Below are positions 36,092 to 43,848 of a DNA stretch of 64,000 nt, in pieces. Source of the stretch: JARDZU01 sp963730285 (GTDB taxonomy: Bacteria > Actinomycetota > Acidimicrobiia > Spongiisociales > ZC4RG35); assembly GCA_963730285.1 (NCBI GenBank), contig CAVSQY010000008.1, positions 124,001 to 188,000 of the forward strand, read 5' to 3'. The number at the start of each line of letters is the position of its first letter. The stretch's first letter is position 1. The notes under the pieces were generated by a model, which was not told the origin of the DNA, searched no databases, and saw only the letters and a list, made by a program, of their open reading frames with translations. The translations under genes and the position numbers were made by a program.

Positions 36092-36868
36092 TCACAGCGG
36101 GCCTGAGATTCCGCCGTCCTTGCGCACCCTCCAGAAATGGACGGCGAGGAAGATAACGAGGATGAAAGGCAGGGCGAGCACATGCAGCACATAGAACCGG
36201 AGGAGGGAGGCCCCCGAGACCTCGACACCTGCCAGCAAGGCGAATTTGACCTGCGCCCCCACCACTGGAACAAACCCGGCCATGTTGGTGCCGACGGTGA
36301 CAGCCCAAAGGGCCAACTGATCCCAGGGGAGCAAGTAACCCGAGAACGAGAGGAGCAGCGTGAGGAAGAGGAGCACCACCCCGACGACCCAGTTGAACTC
36401 GCGTGGCGGCTTGTAGGCGCCGTGATAGAACACTCGGCTCATGTGCAGGAACACGGATAGCACCATCAGGTGCGCGCCCCACCGGTGCATGTTCCTCACC
36501 AGGGACCCGAACGCCACACTGGTGGAAAGGGCTTCGATGTCCTTGTAGGCGCTGCTGGCAGACGGCGTGTAATAGAACATCAGGAAGATGCCGGTGATGG
36601 TCAGGAGGATGAAGAGGAAGAAGCTCAAACCTCCGAGGCAGAGGGTGTACGACAGCCTGACCCCGTGTCTCTTCACCTTCACCGGGTGCAGGTGATAGAG
36701 GACATTGTTCATCACGACGTAGGAGCGATTCCTCGGGCTGTCCGAATAGCCCTTCTTGAATGGTGAGCCCGGGCGGAGAATCGACTCCGCCAGCTGTGAG
36801 CCCCACAGCTTCTCGCTGGTCTCCTTGACTCGGTCCAGGAGACCCGTCTTGCCGTTTCCGTTAGCCAA
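36092..36868 (-). CDS. Cytochrome b N-terminal half (four-helix, diheme)
   Basis: The product has 258 residues. The heme-ligating histidines occur as the expected two pairs: NMHRWGAHLMVLSVFLHMSRVFYHG and LRFYVLHVLALPFILVIFLAVHFWRV. GYLLPWDQLALWAVTVG is the quinol-site helix. The N-terminal 60 residues are soluble. It is the cytochrome b6-like core of the quinol:cytochrome c reductase. Confidence 0.95.
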   Translation of the reverse strand: MANGNGKTGLLDRVKETSEKLWGSQLAESILRPGSPFKKGYSDSPRNRSYVVMNNVLYHLHPVKVKRHGVRLSYTLCLGGLSFFLFILLTITGIFLMFYYTPSASSAYKDIEALSTSVAFGSLVRNMHRWGAHLMVLSVFLHMSRVFYHGAYKPPREFNWVVGVVLLFLTLLLSFSGYLLPWDQLALWAVTVGTNMAGFVPVVGAQVKFALLAGVEVSGASLLRFYVLHVLALPFILVIFLAVHFWRVRKDGGISGPL

Positions 36869-36876
36869 CCCGCCTC

Positions 36877-37326
36877 CTACCAGCGCATCCCATATGAGTA
36901 GCCGTTCTTGAAGTCACGCTGCCCAGTGTCGAAGTCCCACGGGCGTTTGTCCAAACCGAGCTCGCCGGCCTGGTCTGCGAGTGAGCCTTCGAACTTGCCC
37001 AACGATATGACACCGGTGGGGCAACGGTCGATACAAAGCTGACAACGGGTGCACTCGTCCTCATCGACGATGAAGAACCCATAGTTCTGAGGGTCGTCCT
37101 CTGGATGGTCGACATTGATGCTCTCGGTGATGGCATCGAGCGACAGATAGTGGATGCATTTCCAGGGGCAGATGTCGACACATCCCTCACAAAGGATGCA
37201 CTCGGACTGGTCGATGTGGAGAAACTGCTTCGGCCGGAGCTTGTCCGTGAAATAGTCACCCTCGACCAGGGCCAGCTGGTAGTCGTCCCTGATCGGCGGG
37301 ATCTCGTCGACAACGCCCTTGGGCAT
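36877..37326 (-). CDS. Ferredoxin-like protein with two [4Fe-4S] clusters in the bc operon
   Basis: The product has 149 residues. Two cluster motifs are visible, CILCEGCVDICPWKC and CTRCQLCIDRCPTGV, 57 residues apart. There is no signal peptide or membrane helix, so it is cytoplasmic. Its stop is eight bases from the cytochrome b start, and its own start overlaps the membrane protein stop by one base. A ferredoxin encoded in tight linkage with bc genes suggests an electron input on the cytoplasmic face of the complex. That is inferred. Confidence 0.85.
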   Translation of the reverse strand: MPKGVVDEIPPIRDDYQLALVEGDYFTDKLRPKQFLHIDQSECILCEGCVDICPWKCIHYLSLDAITESINVDHPEDDPQNYGFFIVDEDECTRCQLCIDRCPTGVISLGKFEGSLADQAGELGLDKRPWDFDTGQRDFKNGYSYGMRW

Positions 37327-37931
37327 CAGGAGCCACCTTTGAGAAGCGGGCGGCCGTAGGGCGACTTGCGCTCAGGCTTCTCGGCCGACGCGGGACGGCC
37401 CGACTTCATCTTCTGAATCTGGAGGGTCAAAAGGGCCGCTCCAGCGAGCATCACGATGTGATAGCCCATATTGATGGAGTCCTTGATCACCCCGTAGGAG
37501 ATGTCCACGTCATTGCCCAAAACCAGGAACGGCGGGACCGTCAGCAGGACCCGCTGCGATGACCAGTCGAGATCGGTCTGGGCAAAGCTGAGCCATTCGG
37601 AGGGGATCATCCCGAAGATCAACACCAACTCGATCCATGTGACGAACGCCGCGAAGACGGCTCGGGCCCATGTCATCCTTTGGTTGAGGACCCAGGTCAT
37701 CAACGCTCCGCCGACCAGCATCTGCGATGAGGCCCCAGAAATCAGGTATCCAAGGGCTTTCCAAAACGAACCGCGGGGGATCCAGCCGAAGAAACCACCA
37801 TCCACGTCGTGGGGAAGACTGGACCAGTGGATCCAGATGACACCAACGACCAGCGCGACAAAGCCGAGGCTGAGCAATCCGTATCCGATGCTCTTGCGCC
37901 GGGCGTCGCTCAGATCGGCCAGTCGGTACAT
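37326..37931 (-). CDS. Membrane protein, first gene of the bc operon
   Basis: The product has 201 residues with four membrane helices and a basic C-terminal tail (KMKSGRPASAEKPERKSPYGR). There are no cysteines; histidines occur in IWIHWSSLPHDVD and NMGYHIVMLAG. I know no family for it. It may anchor the adjacent ferredoxin. It is divergent from the pseudo-oxidase operon across a 131-base intergenic region. Confidence 0.6.
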   Translation of the reverse strand: MYRLADLSDARRKSIGYGLLSLGFVALVVGVIWIHWSSLPHDVDGGFFGWIPRGSFWKALGYLISGASSQMLVGGALMTWVLNQRMTWARAVFAAFVTWIELVLIFGMIPSEWLSFAQTDLDWSSQRVLLTVPPFLVLGNDVDISYGVIKDSINMGYHIVMLAGAALLTLQIQKMKSGRPASAEKPERKSPYGRPLLKGGS

Positions 37932-38062
37932 ATCTGGTATTGGGGAGCAGATGGCATATGGCTGTCATGAAGTTTCTACCACAATGACGGACTCCACATA
38001 GAACCTGTGCGGGGGCGCCGCGCCACGGTAGACCCAAAGCGGCACCCATCCCGGAAGTAGTT
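37932..38062. promoter_or_regulatory. Shared divergent promoter region of the bc and pseudo-oxidase operons
   Basis: The 131 non-coding bases separate two respiratory operons pointing away from each other, so both promoters must lie here. That favours coordinated regulation. I see no clear Rex-type operator. Confidence 0.5.
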
Positions 38063-39541
38063 ATGCTCCCGCCGTCGCGTTCCCGAACGAGGAAACCGGT
38101 GGCCGCAACCCAGACAGCTGACATGAGAGCCCTTCTTGGAGGTGGCGCCGACGAGGACCGAGTCGTCGCCGCCCACTTCCTGATAGGTGCCCTGTTCCTG
38201 GGCCTGGCCGGAGCTCTCGAGCTGCTCGCACTGTTCGCGCTGAGGTTCGCCGACATCTCACCGATCAGTTTCGGGCGGGCGGAGTCGATGGCAAACGTGG
38301 TGGTGATGCTCGGGTTCATTGCCATTTCCCTGATCGGCGGCGTCTATTACGTGGTCCCTCGTCTCACCGGAGCCCGACTCTGGCGAAAGGAGCTCGCCCT
38401 CGGAGGGCTACTTCTCATATCCGTGATGGTGCTGTTGGACGCGCTGGCGATCTTCCTCGGCTTCGGCTCGGGTCGACAGCCCCTCGGCCTTCCCTGGTGG
38501 CTTCACATCCCAATGGCCGTGCTGCTCTTCATCCCCGCGGTGATCACGCTGATGACCATCCGCAAGCGGGAAGAGACCCGCAGCTTCGTTTCGTTGTGGT
38601 TCGTCATCGGTGGTGTCACCTGGCTACCTCTCCTCTATGCGACCTATTTCGCCGGTGACCTCCCGTTCGTGTCTTCGCTGGGGCAGACCTACACGGACCT
38701 CTTTTTCTCTGCTGGGTTCGTGACCATGGTCGTGTTCGCACTTGGATCCGGGCTCTTCTATTACACGGTGGTCAAGGAAGTCGACGTTGCACTGGCATCC
38801 CGACCGTTGGCGACAGTCGGACTCTGGTCGCTCGGGTTTGCAGGGGCCTGGTGGGGGATATCCCAACTGATGTTCGGACCTGGCCCGGGTTGGGTCGACG
38901 GCGTCGCGGCAGCGCTTGGACTGGCCTTCCCGATCGGAGCGCTGGCGAACGCCACGAACGTCACCATCACCCTTCAAGGGCACTGGGAAGATCTCAGGGA
39001 CAGACCGGGGGTGGTCTCTGGTGTCATAGGCCTGTACATGGGTGTGGGTGTGGCGGTGCTCGCCTCGATCGCGTCCTTCCCCTCGGTGGGATCGGCTGCG
39101 GCCTTGACCGCATTCTGGGAGGGCATCGACTACACCGCTCTGTTTGGGGTCGGCTCTCTGCTCATCGCCGGTTTGACCTTCGAGGCGCTACCCCGAGTCA
39201 CGGGGAGGGAGATGCGCTCGATGGATCGTCCCAACTCGTTCAACCGCCTTACGGTCATCGGGGTCGTCGGCGTCCTTGCCACCATGATGGCTGCCGGGCT
39301 GGTGAGTGGATACTCGTGGATCGCCGGCTCGAACAGCGCGGCATACGTAGACAACGCCGATGGCTGGGCGGCCGGCGCCGGCGCGGTGGAACCACTGATG
39401 CTTGTGGCGTTCGGTTTCGGCGTCGTCGCATTTCTGGGTCAACTCGCCTATGTCTCCACAGTGGTTGGAACGGTCACGACCGGGCGACCGGTGCCACAGG
39501 AGATCCTGGTGGAGGCTGAGGAAGGCGCCGCCGATGAGTGA
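38063..39541 (+). CDS. CcoN-like heme-copper oxidase subunit I homologue lacking all metal-ligand histidines
   Basis: The product has 492 residues and about 12 helices; MRALLGGGADED at 38123 is an alternative start. Family landmarks match cbb3 subunit I: ISFGR, YYVVPRLTGARLW, the WLPLLYA helix, GPGPGWVDGV and EALPRVTGREM, in order and at the right spacing. Every metal ligand is gone. The low-spin heme His is replaced around Met76, the helix-VI His is Ala217, the HH pair is Ser267-Gln268, and the final H-x-H helix has no His. Only His38, His148 and His307 exist in the protein. It cannot bind the binuclear centre, so it is a structural or electron-conduit subunit at most. Confidence 0.8.
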   Translation: MLPPSRSRTRKPVAATQTADMRALLGGGADEDRVVAAHFLIGALFLGLAGALELLALFALRFADISPISFGRAESMANVVVMLGFIAISLIGGVYYVVPRLTGARLWRKELALGGLLLISVMVLLDALAIFLGFGSGRQPLGLPWWLHIPMAVLLFIPAVITLMTIRKREETRSFVSLWFVIGGVTWLPLLYATYFAGDLPFVSSLGQTYTDLFFSAGFVTMVVFALGSGLFYYTVVKEVDVALASRPLATVGLWSLGFAGAWWGISQLMFGPGPGWVDGVAAALGLAFPIGALANATNVTITLQGHWEDLRDRPGVVSGVIGLYMGVGVAVLASIASFPSVGSAAALTAFWEGIDYTALFGVGSLLIAGLTFEALPRVTGREMRSMDRPNSFNRLTVIGVVGVLATMMAAGLVSGYSWIAGSNSAAYVDNADGWAAGAGAVEPLMLVAFGFGVVAFLGQLAYVSTVVGTVTTGRPVPQEILVEAEEGAADE

Positions 39542-40325
39542 CTTGACGGCGGCCGCGCAGGCGCTGGGAGTCCCCGAGGCCATCGTGGAGAGATCGGCTC
39601 AGGCCCGGGCGACTGAGACCGGCATGTCGGTGGACGAGGTCCTGGCCTTGTGGGCCGGCGGCGGCTCGGCACCCACAACGTCCCCTGTCCCCGTTGTGTC
39701 GGAAGCGACCAAAGAGAGCACCGAAGAGCCTGCAGCCAACCCTCCTGTCACGCCTCCGGCGGAGCCGACTTCGGAGCCGACCACCCAAGTGACGGAGCCG
39801 CCGCCGCCGATACCCGTTGCGGTCACGACGACCGGCGCGGCGCGCCCGCCGGTGTTGGTCGGTGTGAAAGACAACCCCATGCTGACATTCCTCGGAGCCG
39901 GAGTGCTTTTCGTGGCCATGTTGCTGGTGGGCCTGATCGGGCCATCACAGCAAACCGAAAACCCGGGAGCGCGAACCAGTGCCGTTTCGTTCAGCGACTC
40001 CGCCACCCGAGGCCGTGAGGTCTTCGCCAACGTTGGCTGTGTCTCATGTCACACTCAGATGGTGAGACCGGTGACCGCGGATGTCGGCCTTGGTGCGGTG
40101 ACACTCAATGACTCCAACCAGATACTGGGGTCGAGACGGTTTGGCCCTGACCTGTCCAATGTGGGAGCGCGCCTCACGGCGGACCAACTCGGCGCAATCG
40201 TCGGCGGATCGGGCGGTCATCCCGCCCTGAGCCTCTCCGATGAGGATCTCGCCAACCTCGTCGCCTATCTGTCTGAATCGGTGACCCTCTCCCCAGCCGA
40301 CTCGCAACAGGGGAGCTCATCGTGA
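39534..40325 (+). CDS. CcoO-like monoheme cytochrome c with N-terminal docking motif
   Basis: From MSDLTAAAQALG the product has 263 residues. An N-terminal helical motif (PEAIVERSAQARATETG, then DEVLALWAGG) is followed by a Pro/Thr/Glu-rich linker, one membrane helix (MLTFLGAGVLFVAMLLVGLIG), and a cytochrome c domain. GCVSCHTQMVRPVTADV and GSRRFGPDLSNVG match CcoO closely. It overlaps the CcoN-like stop by eight bases. The heme site is intact, unlike the CcoN-like partner. Confidence 0.85.
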   Translation: MSDLTAAAQALGVPEAIVERSAQARATETGMSVDEVLALWAGGGSAPTTSPVPVVSEATKESTEEPAANPPVTPPAEPTSEPTTQVTEPPPPIPVAVTTTGAARPPVLVGVKDNPMLTFLGAGVLFVAMLLVGLIGPSQQTENPGARTSAVSFSDSATRGREVFANVGCVSCHTQMVRPVTADVGLGAVTLNDSNQILGSRRFGPDLSNVGARLTADQLGAIVGGSGGHPALSLSDEDLANLVAYLSESVTLSPADSQQGSSS

Positions 40326-41356
40326 GCGACCTGAGTGCCGCGGCGGCCGCTGCCCTCGGTGTCCCCGAGGCGATTGTCCAGAGATCGGCCGCGGCGCGTG
40401 CCGCAGAGACGGGCATGGGCGTCGACGACGTTCTCTCCGCGTGGGCCGGAGGAGACTCGGTTGTCGCCTCTACGGCGCCGGCCGAGCCCACATCTGAGGC
40501 TACGCCCGAGACACCGTCCCCGGCACCGGAACCCGTGTCCGCAACCAAAGATGCGCCACTGGAGAAAGAGCCGGCGGTCGAGCCCGCTGTAGGGGGAGCT
40601 CCTGGAGTGGTGAGCCGGTCGCCGGCGCCGGCGACTGTGACCGCTGCAGAAGCGGCCGCGCTCCCCGAGGTCGTCACGGTCCCCACTGCCGGGATCCGAG
40701 AGCGGACGAACTTCGCCGTCCCGCGATGGCTTGCGGCCGTGTTTTTGATCATTCCTGCTTTTGCCCTGTTCGCCCTGGGTGGATCGGCAACCGGATCTTG
40801 CGGTGATGCGACGGAGTTGAAGGCGGACGTCATCACGGGCGACATCGTCAACTGCGATGGCTCGGCCTTCACCGGATCGGGCACGGGCGGTGGTGGCGCC
40901 AATTTCCTCGCCGACGGTGAAGCCTTGTACAACGCCGCACCGGGGAACTGCGCCGGATGTCATGGGCCCACCGGCGGGGGCGGGGTCGGCCCGGCTCTCA
41001 CCGGTGTGCTCACCACCTTTGGGTCGTGCGCCGACCACGAGGAGTGGGTCACCCTCGGCACGAACGGCTTCCGAGAGGCCGGCCGGTCCAGCTACGGTGA
41101 CAGTGGCAAGCCGGTCGGTGGTGGCGGTGTCATGCCGACGTTTGGAACGACTCTGTCGGCCGATCAGATTGCCTCGGTGGTCGCCTTCGAGCGGGTTCGA
41201 TTCGGCGGCGCCGACCCCAACCAGACCCTGATCGATTGTGGTCTGGCCCAACCGCCCGCCGAACCGGGCGCCCCCGCCCCCGGCGATGGATCGAGTGGCG
41301 ACACCACGACGACGACCGCACCCGGTGCGTCGGCCGAGTTGGGCTCCAACAGTTAG
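40322..41356 (+). CDS. Membrane-anchored monoheme cytochrome c with the same N-terminal docking motif
   Basis: The product has 344 residues with a GTG start; GTGA overlaps the upstream stop. The N terminus (PEAIVQRSAAARAAETG, DDVLSAWAGG) nearly repeats that of the preceding gene, followed by an acidic/Pro linker and a membrane helix (WLAAVFLIIPAFALFALGG). A Gly-rich cytochrome c domain with CAGCHGPTG comes next, with a probable Met ligand in VMPTFG and a Pro/Thr-rich tail. It stands in the ccoP position but has one heme. Confidence 0.85.
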   Translation: MSDLSAAAAAALGVPEAIVQRSAAARAAETGMGVDDVLSAWAGGDSVVASTAPAEPTSEATPETPSPAPEPVSATKDAPLEKEPAVEPAVGGAPGVVSRSPAPATVTAAEAAALPEVVTVPTAGIRERTNFAVPRWLAAVFLIIPAFALFALGGSATGSCGDATELKADVITGDIVNCDGSAFTGSGTGGGGANFLADGEALYNAAPGNCAGCHGPTGGGGVGPALTGVLTTFGSCADHEEWVTLGTNGFREAGRSSYGDSGKPVGGGGVMPTFGTTLSADQIASVVAFERVRFGGADPNQTLIDCGLAQPPAEPGAPAPGDGSSGDTTTTTAPGASAELGSNS

Positions 41357-41359
41357 CCG

Positions 41360-41611
41360 CTAGCCAACTCGTCTGAGGCTGCGTCGAAGACGACGTCGGT
41401 CGATTCTCGCCTCCGCCAGCACCCGGCCACCCGGTGACAAGACAACAGGGATTCGAAGCCCGTAATCCCTGAGCAGGTCATCGTCTTGGTCGATGTCGAT
41501 CTCAACCAGGGGCAGACCCCGTCGAGCCGTTTCCTCGACGACCACCGGTCTCACCGCGTCGCAGAGATGGCACCCCGGCCGAACCAGAAACTTGACCACT
41601 GAATTGCTCAA
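41360..41611 (-). CDS. Glutaredoxin-like thiol protein
   Basis: From a TTG (LSNSVVKFLVRPGCHLC) the product has 83 residues. A thioredoxin-fold start is followed by the CHLC redox motif, VEIDIDQDDDLLRDYGLRIPVVL with the cis-proline, and a basic C-terminal helix. It belongs to the short glutaredoxin-like (DUF836) group. The longer upstream frame lacks coding character. It converges with the pseudo-oxidase operon, with three bases between the stops; a role in heme-protein thiol maintenance is only a guess. Confidence 0.75.
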   Translation of the reverse strand: MSNSVVKFLVRPGCHLCDAVRPVVVEETARRGLPLVEIDIDQDDDLLRDYGLRIPVVLSPGGRVLAEARIDRRRLRRSLRRVG

Positions 41612-41756
41612 GTAACCACCCAGAGTGGTCGATAATTGGTGCGCATGCAGGAAGGAGGGCAAACCGTCCCCCTCATGCCATGGGCACGTTCGTCCAAGGT
41701 GTGAACGGATAGCCTCCCAGCCCGCCCCACGGTGACGGAACTCTCCTTCATGTAGT

Positions 41757-41782
41757 CGGGGCCCCTCATTTGAGGGGCCTCG
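41757..41782. terminator. Strong inverted repeat in the glutaredoxin upstream region
   Basis: The sequence ggcccctca-tt-tgaggggcc is a perfect 9-bp stem, extendable by about three pairs including one G-T. No T-tract follows on either strand. It could be a factor-assisted terminator, an attenuator for the glutaredoxin-like gene (about 150 bases downstream on the minus strand) or a protein site. Confidence 0.4.
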
Positions 41783-41839
41783 ACATTTGAGCCCTGGCAT
41801 TTAGTCCCAGCTCGACATGGATATAGGATCGCGATTGTC

Positions 41840-41932
41840 TTGCGACCGGCCACCGCCATCATCTTGTTGATCCTCCTCGTGGCCATCGCCATAGCCGGAA
41901 TCATCCAGCTGGCTTCGATGCTTTCCCCATGA
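41840..41932 (+). CDS. Candidate 30-residue single-helix membrane peptide
   Basis: A TTG-start frame encodes one nearly pure membrane helix (ATAIILLILLVAIAIAGIIQ) preceded by Arg-Pro. A TATAGGAT-like -10 lies just upstream. The last 32 bases overlap the 3' end of the opposite SAM hydrolase gene. It looks more coding than chance, but the start and expression are unproven. Confidence 0.3.
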   Translation: MRPATAIILLILLVAIAIAGIIQLASMLSP

Positions 41933-42725
41933 GGGTGACCGCGGTTCCCACACCCAGCGCCAGGTCCCTATCGGCCGCCCCTTCGCGGATGGCAATCGCC
42001 ATCAGACCACTCGAGTCGACATGGATGAGCGGCTCACCGGCCTCGACATCGGCGTAGGCGACCACCCAGGGGAGCGAATGAATCGTGGCGCCTATCCTCA
42101 CCGTGATCACCGACCCCGGGTGATGACCCAGGCCCTCGACCTCGTCCGGGGCGATGTTGGTCTGGACATTGCCAAAGTGGTCCACCCACCAGGCCTCCCC
42201 CACCACTCTGCCGTCGCCGACCTCGGCCAGAGGGAGGAGCAAAGGAGTCACGGAGTCGGGCGCCACCGCCGGACCAAGCTCTTCGATGGTTGCCTCACCC
42301 GATGCCAGGACCGCGGCTGCCGGTGCGAAGACGTCCCTGCCGTGGAAGGTCTCGCCCGGCGATGGGATTCGTGCCTCCGGGCTCTCTATGGAGAAAATCC
42401 TCCTGGCACCGCCCATCATGGCGACGGGAGGTGACAGGACGCCATTGTCCGGGCCGACGAAGATGCCCCAGTCCGTCTCGACCGCCAGGGCGCGGCGATC
42501 AGAGCCCACTCCCGGGTCGACCACGACCAAAGCGACCCCTTCGGGCAGGTATTGGATGGCACGGGTCATGGCCAGTGCCGCGGCACGGATATCCCCGCGC
42601 GGTATCGAGTGACTCACATCGATGACCCGGGAGTCGGGCGCCAACTTGGCCAGAACGCCGTGGACCACCCCGACGAACTCATCCGAATGACCGAAGTCGG
42701 AGAGGAAACTGATTGGATTGGTCAT
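41901..42725 (-). CDS. SAM hydrolase / SAM hydroxide adenosyltransferase (DUF62)
   Basis: From MTNPISFLSDFG the product has 274 residues. Family motifs are FLSDFGHSDEFVGVVHGV, VVDPGVGSDRRA, FVGPDNGVLS and GRDVFAPAAA. These enzymes, relatives of fluorinase and chlorinase, split S-adenosylmethionine to adenosine and methionine using water. It lacks the 21-residue loop typical of fluorinases as far as I can judge. It is divergent from the Clp1-like gene. Confidence 0.88.
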   Translation of the reverse strand: MTNPISFLSDFGHSDEFVGVVHGVLAKLAPDSRVIDVSHSIPRGDIRAAALAMTRAIQYLPEGVALVVVDPGVGSDRRALAVETDWGIFVGPDNGVLSPPVAMMGGARRIFSIESPEARIPSPGETFHGRDVFAPAAAVLASGEATIEELGPAVAPDSVTPLLLPLAEVGDGRVVGEAWWVDHFGNVQTNIAPDEVEGLGHHPGSVITVRIGATIHSLPWVVAYADVEAGEPLIHVDSSGLMAIAIREGAADRDLALGVGTAVTLMGKASKPAG

Positions 42726-42802
42726 GACGACCCTCTGGTGATCTGCCGGCACAGTAGACCGGCGCCGCAGGACATCGACCGGCCCGGACCTATATTGCCG
42801 CG

Positions 42803-43684
42803 ATGACCGACACCAGCCACGAAGCCATTGCCAGGGAGATCTCTCGGGGCCACGTGGCCATGCTCATGGGGAGTGTCGACACCGGAAAGACCACCCTGGC
42901 CATCCAGGCGGCGAAGCTCGCCCTGGCCGCCGGGAGATCGGTGGCCCTGGTCGATGCCGATGTCGGGAACTCGACCGTTGGGCCGCCGGCATGTGTCGGG
43001 CTCAAGGTATTGAGGCAACCTGAGGACCTCGAACGAGTCTCCGAGCCCGATCGCCTGCATTTCGTGGGGACGATCACCCCGGCTCGACTCGTCCTCCAAC
43101 AGGTGGTGGCCACGGCAGCGATGGTCGACAAGGCCAGGGAGATGACCGACCTCGTCATTCTCGACACGACGGCCGTGGTCACGGGAGTGGCCGGTGAGAC
43201 GCTCAAGTATCACAAGGCCGAGCTGTGTCGGCCCGACATCGTGGTTGCACTTCAGCGTGGCGGTGAGATGGAGCCGGTGGTAGGGATGCTTCGCCGTTTC
43301 CTCGGCCTGGAAGTCCATCTGGCCCCCACCGATCCCAATGTCCTCCCGATCTCGCCCGATGAGCGGGCCCACAAGAGGATGGAGGGGTTCGCCAAGGCGC
43401 TCGCACCGCCACTCGAGCGTTGGAAGGTCAGACCGACGGTGTTCGCGCCAACGCTGCCCATGGGGCTGAACCTGGGACGACTCGACGACGTCCTCGTCGG
43501 TGTCCAGGACGAGGGCGGGGGGTGTCGCGGCCTCGGAGTGCTGGTCCATGAAGACGACGGCTTGAGGGTCATGACCAATGCCGGTGAGGGCATGAAGGGT
43601 TTGAGGCTCGGTTCCATGCGAATCAACCCCGAAACGATGGAAGCCAGTGTGATCAGCCTCCGGGAAGTGATGTTCGGTATTTGA
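42803..43684 (+). CDS. Clp1/Grc3-type P-loop protein (putative polynucleotide 5'-kinase)
   Basis: The product has 293 residues. The Walker A motif is GSVDTGKTT, in the form G-x-x-D-x-G-K-[ST]-T peculiar to the Clp1/Nol9/Grc3 family. The next landmark, ALVDADVGNSTVGPPACVGL, matches the family's D-x-D-x-G-Q-x...G-P-P, with Asn for Gln. LVILDTTAVVTG is the Walker B-like strand. Eukaryotic and archaeal members phosphorylate RNA 5'-OH ends; bacterial members are little studied. RNA repair or processing is the likely area. Confidence 0.8.
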   Translation: MTDTSHEAIAREISRGHVAMLMGSVDTGKTTLAIQAAKLALAAGRSVALVDADVGNSTVGPPACVGLKVLRQPEDLERVSEPDRLHFVGTITPARLVLQQVVATAAMVDKAREMTDLVILDTTAVVTGVAGETLKYHKAELCRPDIVVALQRGGEMEPVVGMLRRFLGLEVHLAPTDPNVLPISPDERAHKRMEGFAKALAPPLERWKVRPTVFAPTLPMGLNLGRLDDVLVGVQDEGGGCRGLGVLVHEDDGLRVMTNAGEGMKGLRLGSMRINPETMEASVISLREVMFGI

Positions 43685-43848
43685 GGGCTACCGGTCGACT
43701 TCCGGGGCTTTCCCGAAATCACCGGGACGCGGCCACCGTGAGTGGTCAACACGATATGGCTTTCGGCAAAGAAACACTGCAGGTAGAGGGGTCCAAAGAC
43801 CCAGCCACCTAGCTCAAGGCCACCCGGAGTGGCGCCGATATACCCCAT

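Noticed and set aside
38063..39541. CcoN-like protein as an active cbb3 oxidase or NO reductase
   Set aside because: Both enzymes need the same set of histidine ligands, and these are absent.
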